Source: Azotobacter vinelandii
Lineage (GTDB): Bacteria; Pseudomonadota; Gammaproteobacteria; Pseudomonadales; Pseudomonadaceae
Length of the DNA stretch: 64,000 nucleotides
Direction: 5' to 3' (one strand)
NCBI RefSeq assembly: GCF_001571105.1
Contig: NZ_BCTD01000014.1
The position numbers and the translations under genes were made by a program. Of the stretch, positions 63,823 through 64,000 are shown in pieces. Numbering within the stretch: the first letter of the stretch is position 1; every line of letters starts with the position of its first letter. Below the pieces are notes generated by a model that saw nothing but the letters and a program-made list of their open reading frames with translations, ran no database searches and was not told the origin of the DNA.

Positions 63823-64000
63823 ATGACTTTCTCGCTCCCCACCAACCTCCACAACGCCACCACCCTCACCGGCCGCGCCCTGCTCGCCTCGCTGTTCCTC
63901 GTCAGTGGCCTGGGCAAGGCCACCGCCCCGGCCGCCACGCTCGGCTACATCGGCAGCATTGGCCTGCCCTTCCCCGCGCTGGCCCTGGCGGCCGCGCTGG
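63823..64000 (+). CDS. DoxX family membrane protein (5' part, cut by window end)
   Basis: The first 59 residues are visible: MTFSLPTNLHNATTLTGRAL, then LLASLFLVSGLGKA and a Gly/Ala/Leu-rich helix, the start of a DoxX/SURF4 four-helix membrane protein. GGAG lies 8 bp before the ATG. Such proteins are often induced by LysR neighbours and linked to oxidative stress. The reading frame runs off the window. Confidence 0.85.
   Translation, partial: MTFSLPTNLHNATTLTGRALLASLFLVSGLGKATAPAATLGYIGSIGLPFPALALAAAL

Overview
The window is a G+C-rich, densely coded bacterial chromosome segment. Gene families and gene order identify a member of the Pseudomonadaceae. The orders pepP-ubiH-ubiI, zapA-6S RNA-formyltetrahydrofolate cyclo-ligase, rho-trxA, ppx/ppk/hemB, algP-algQ-dsbB-hemY-hemX-hemD-hemC-algR/argH and cyaY/lptM-lysA-dapF-DUF484-xerC-yigB all match the known Pseudomonas aeruginosa layout. 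The sensor gene algZ (fimS) is absent between algR and argH, AlgP has few KPAA-type repeats, and FecIRA and SutA are present. An Azotobacter-like or environmental Pseudomonas species fits; the sequence alone does not fix the genus. No CRISPR array, insertion sequence, prophage, tRNA or rRNA gene is visible.

Layout. 1-4292: 3' end of an iron-type ABC ATPase gene, then a ferric-citrate-type surface-signalling system (fecI, fecR, fecA) behind a strong Fur box. 4293-9003: accessory stretch with a decayed short-chain dehydrogenase, a CGNR zinc-finger regulator divergent from an alpha/beta hydrolase with paired operator-like repeats between them, a DUF2780 protein, a PepSY protein behind a BqsR/CarR-like box, a DUF3079 protein and a nitroreductase. 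9038-13525: glycine cleavage operon gcvT-gcvH-gcvP. 13645-16351: iron ABC transporter (binding protein and permease, no ATPase gene). 16460-20856: ubiI, ubiH, pepP and ygfB on the minus strand. 21044-22511: ZapB-like protein, zapA, 6S RNA and 5-formyltetrahydrofolate cyclo-ligase. 22513-27811: small membrane protein, EVE protein, iron-sulfur flavin reductase, ubiD, rho with a structured leader, trxA. 28115-33932: ppx, ppk, hemB, elbB. 33939-37650: DUF188 protein, feoA-feoB with a small Cys-rich partner, TerC. 37702-48861: ABC-F protein, TIGR02444 protein, the alginate and heme block, argH. 48898-56625: corA, small proteins, cyaY and the lptM-lysA-dapF-DUF484-xerC-yigB-CPBP series. 56692-62830: sutA, yjbQ, amtB-glnK, ubiK, comM and an orphan ATPase. 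62827-64000: a LysR regulator divergent from a doxX gene cut by the window end.

How the genes fit together. Most are housekeeping: heme synthesis (hemB, hemC, hemD and the hemX/hemY accessory genes), ubiquinone synthesis (ubiD, ubiH, ubiI, ubiK), lysine and peptidoglycan precursors (lysA, dapF), one-carbon metabolism (gcv genes, cyclo-ligase), polyphosphate turnover, ammonium transport and its PII control, and global regulators (Rho, 6S RNA, AlgQ, SutA, AlgR). Iron supply recurs: fecIRA, an Fbp-type ABC system and feoAB each have a Fur-box-like palindrome upstream. The most informative departures from the P. aeruginosa template are the orphan AlgR, the short AlgP, the paired GTAAC-N20-GTTAC sites at the CGNR regulator and the structured RNA elements in several leaders. 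I found no clearly new multi-gene system.
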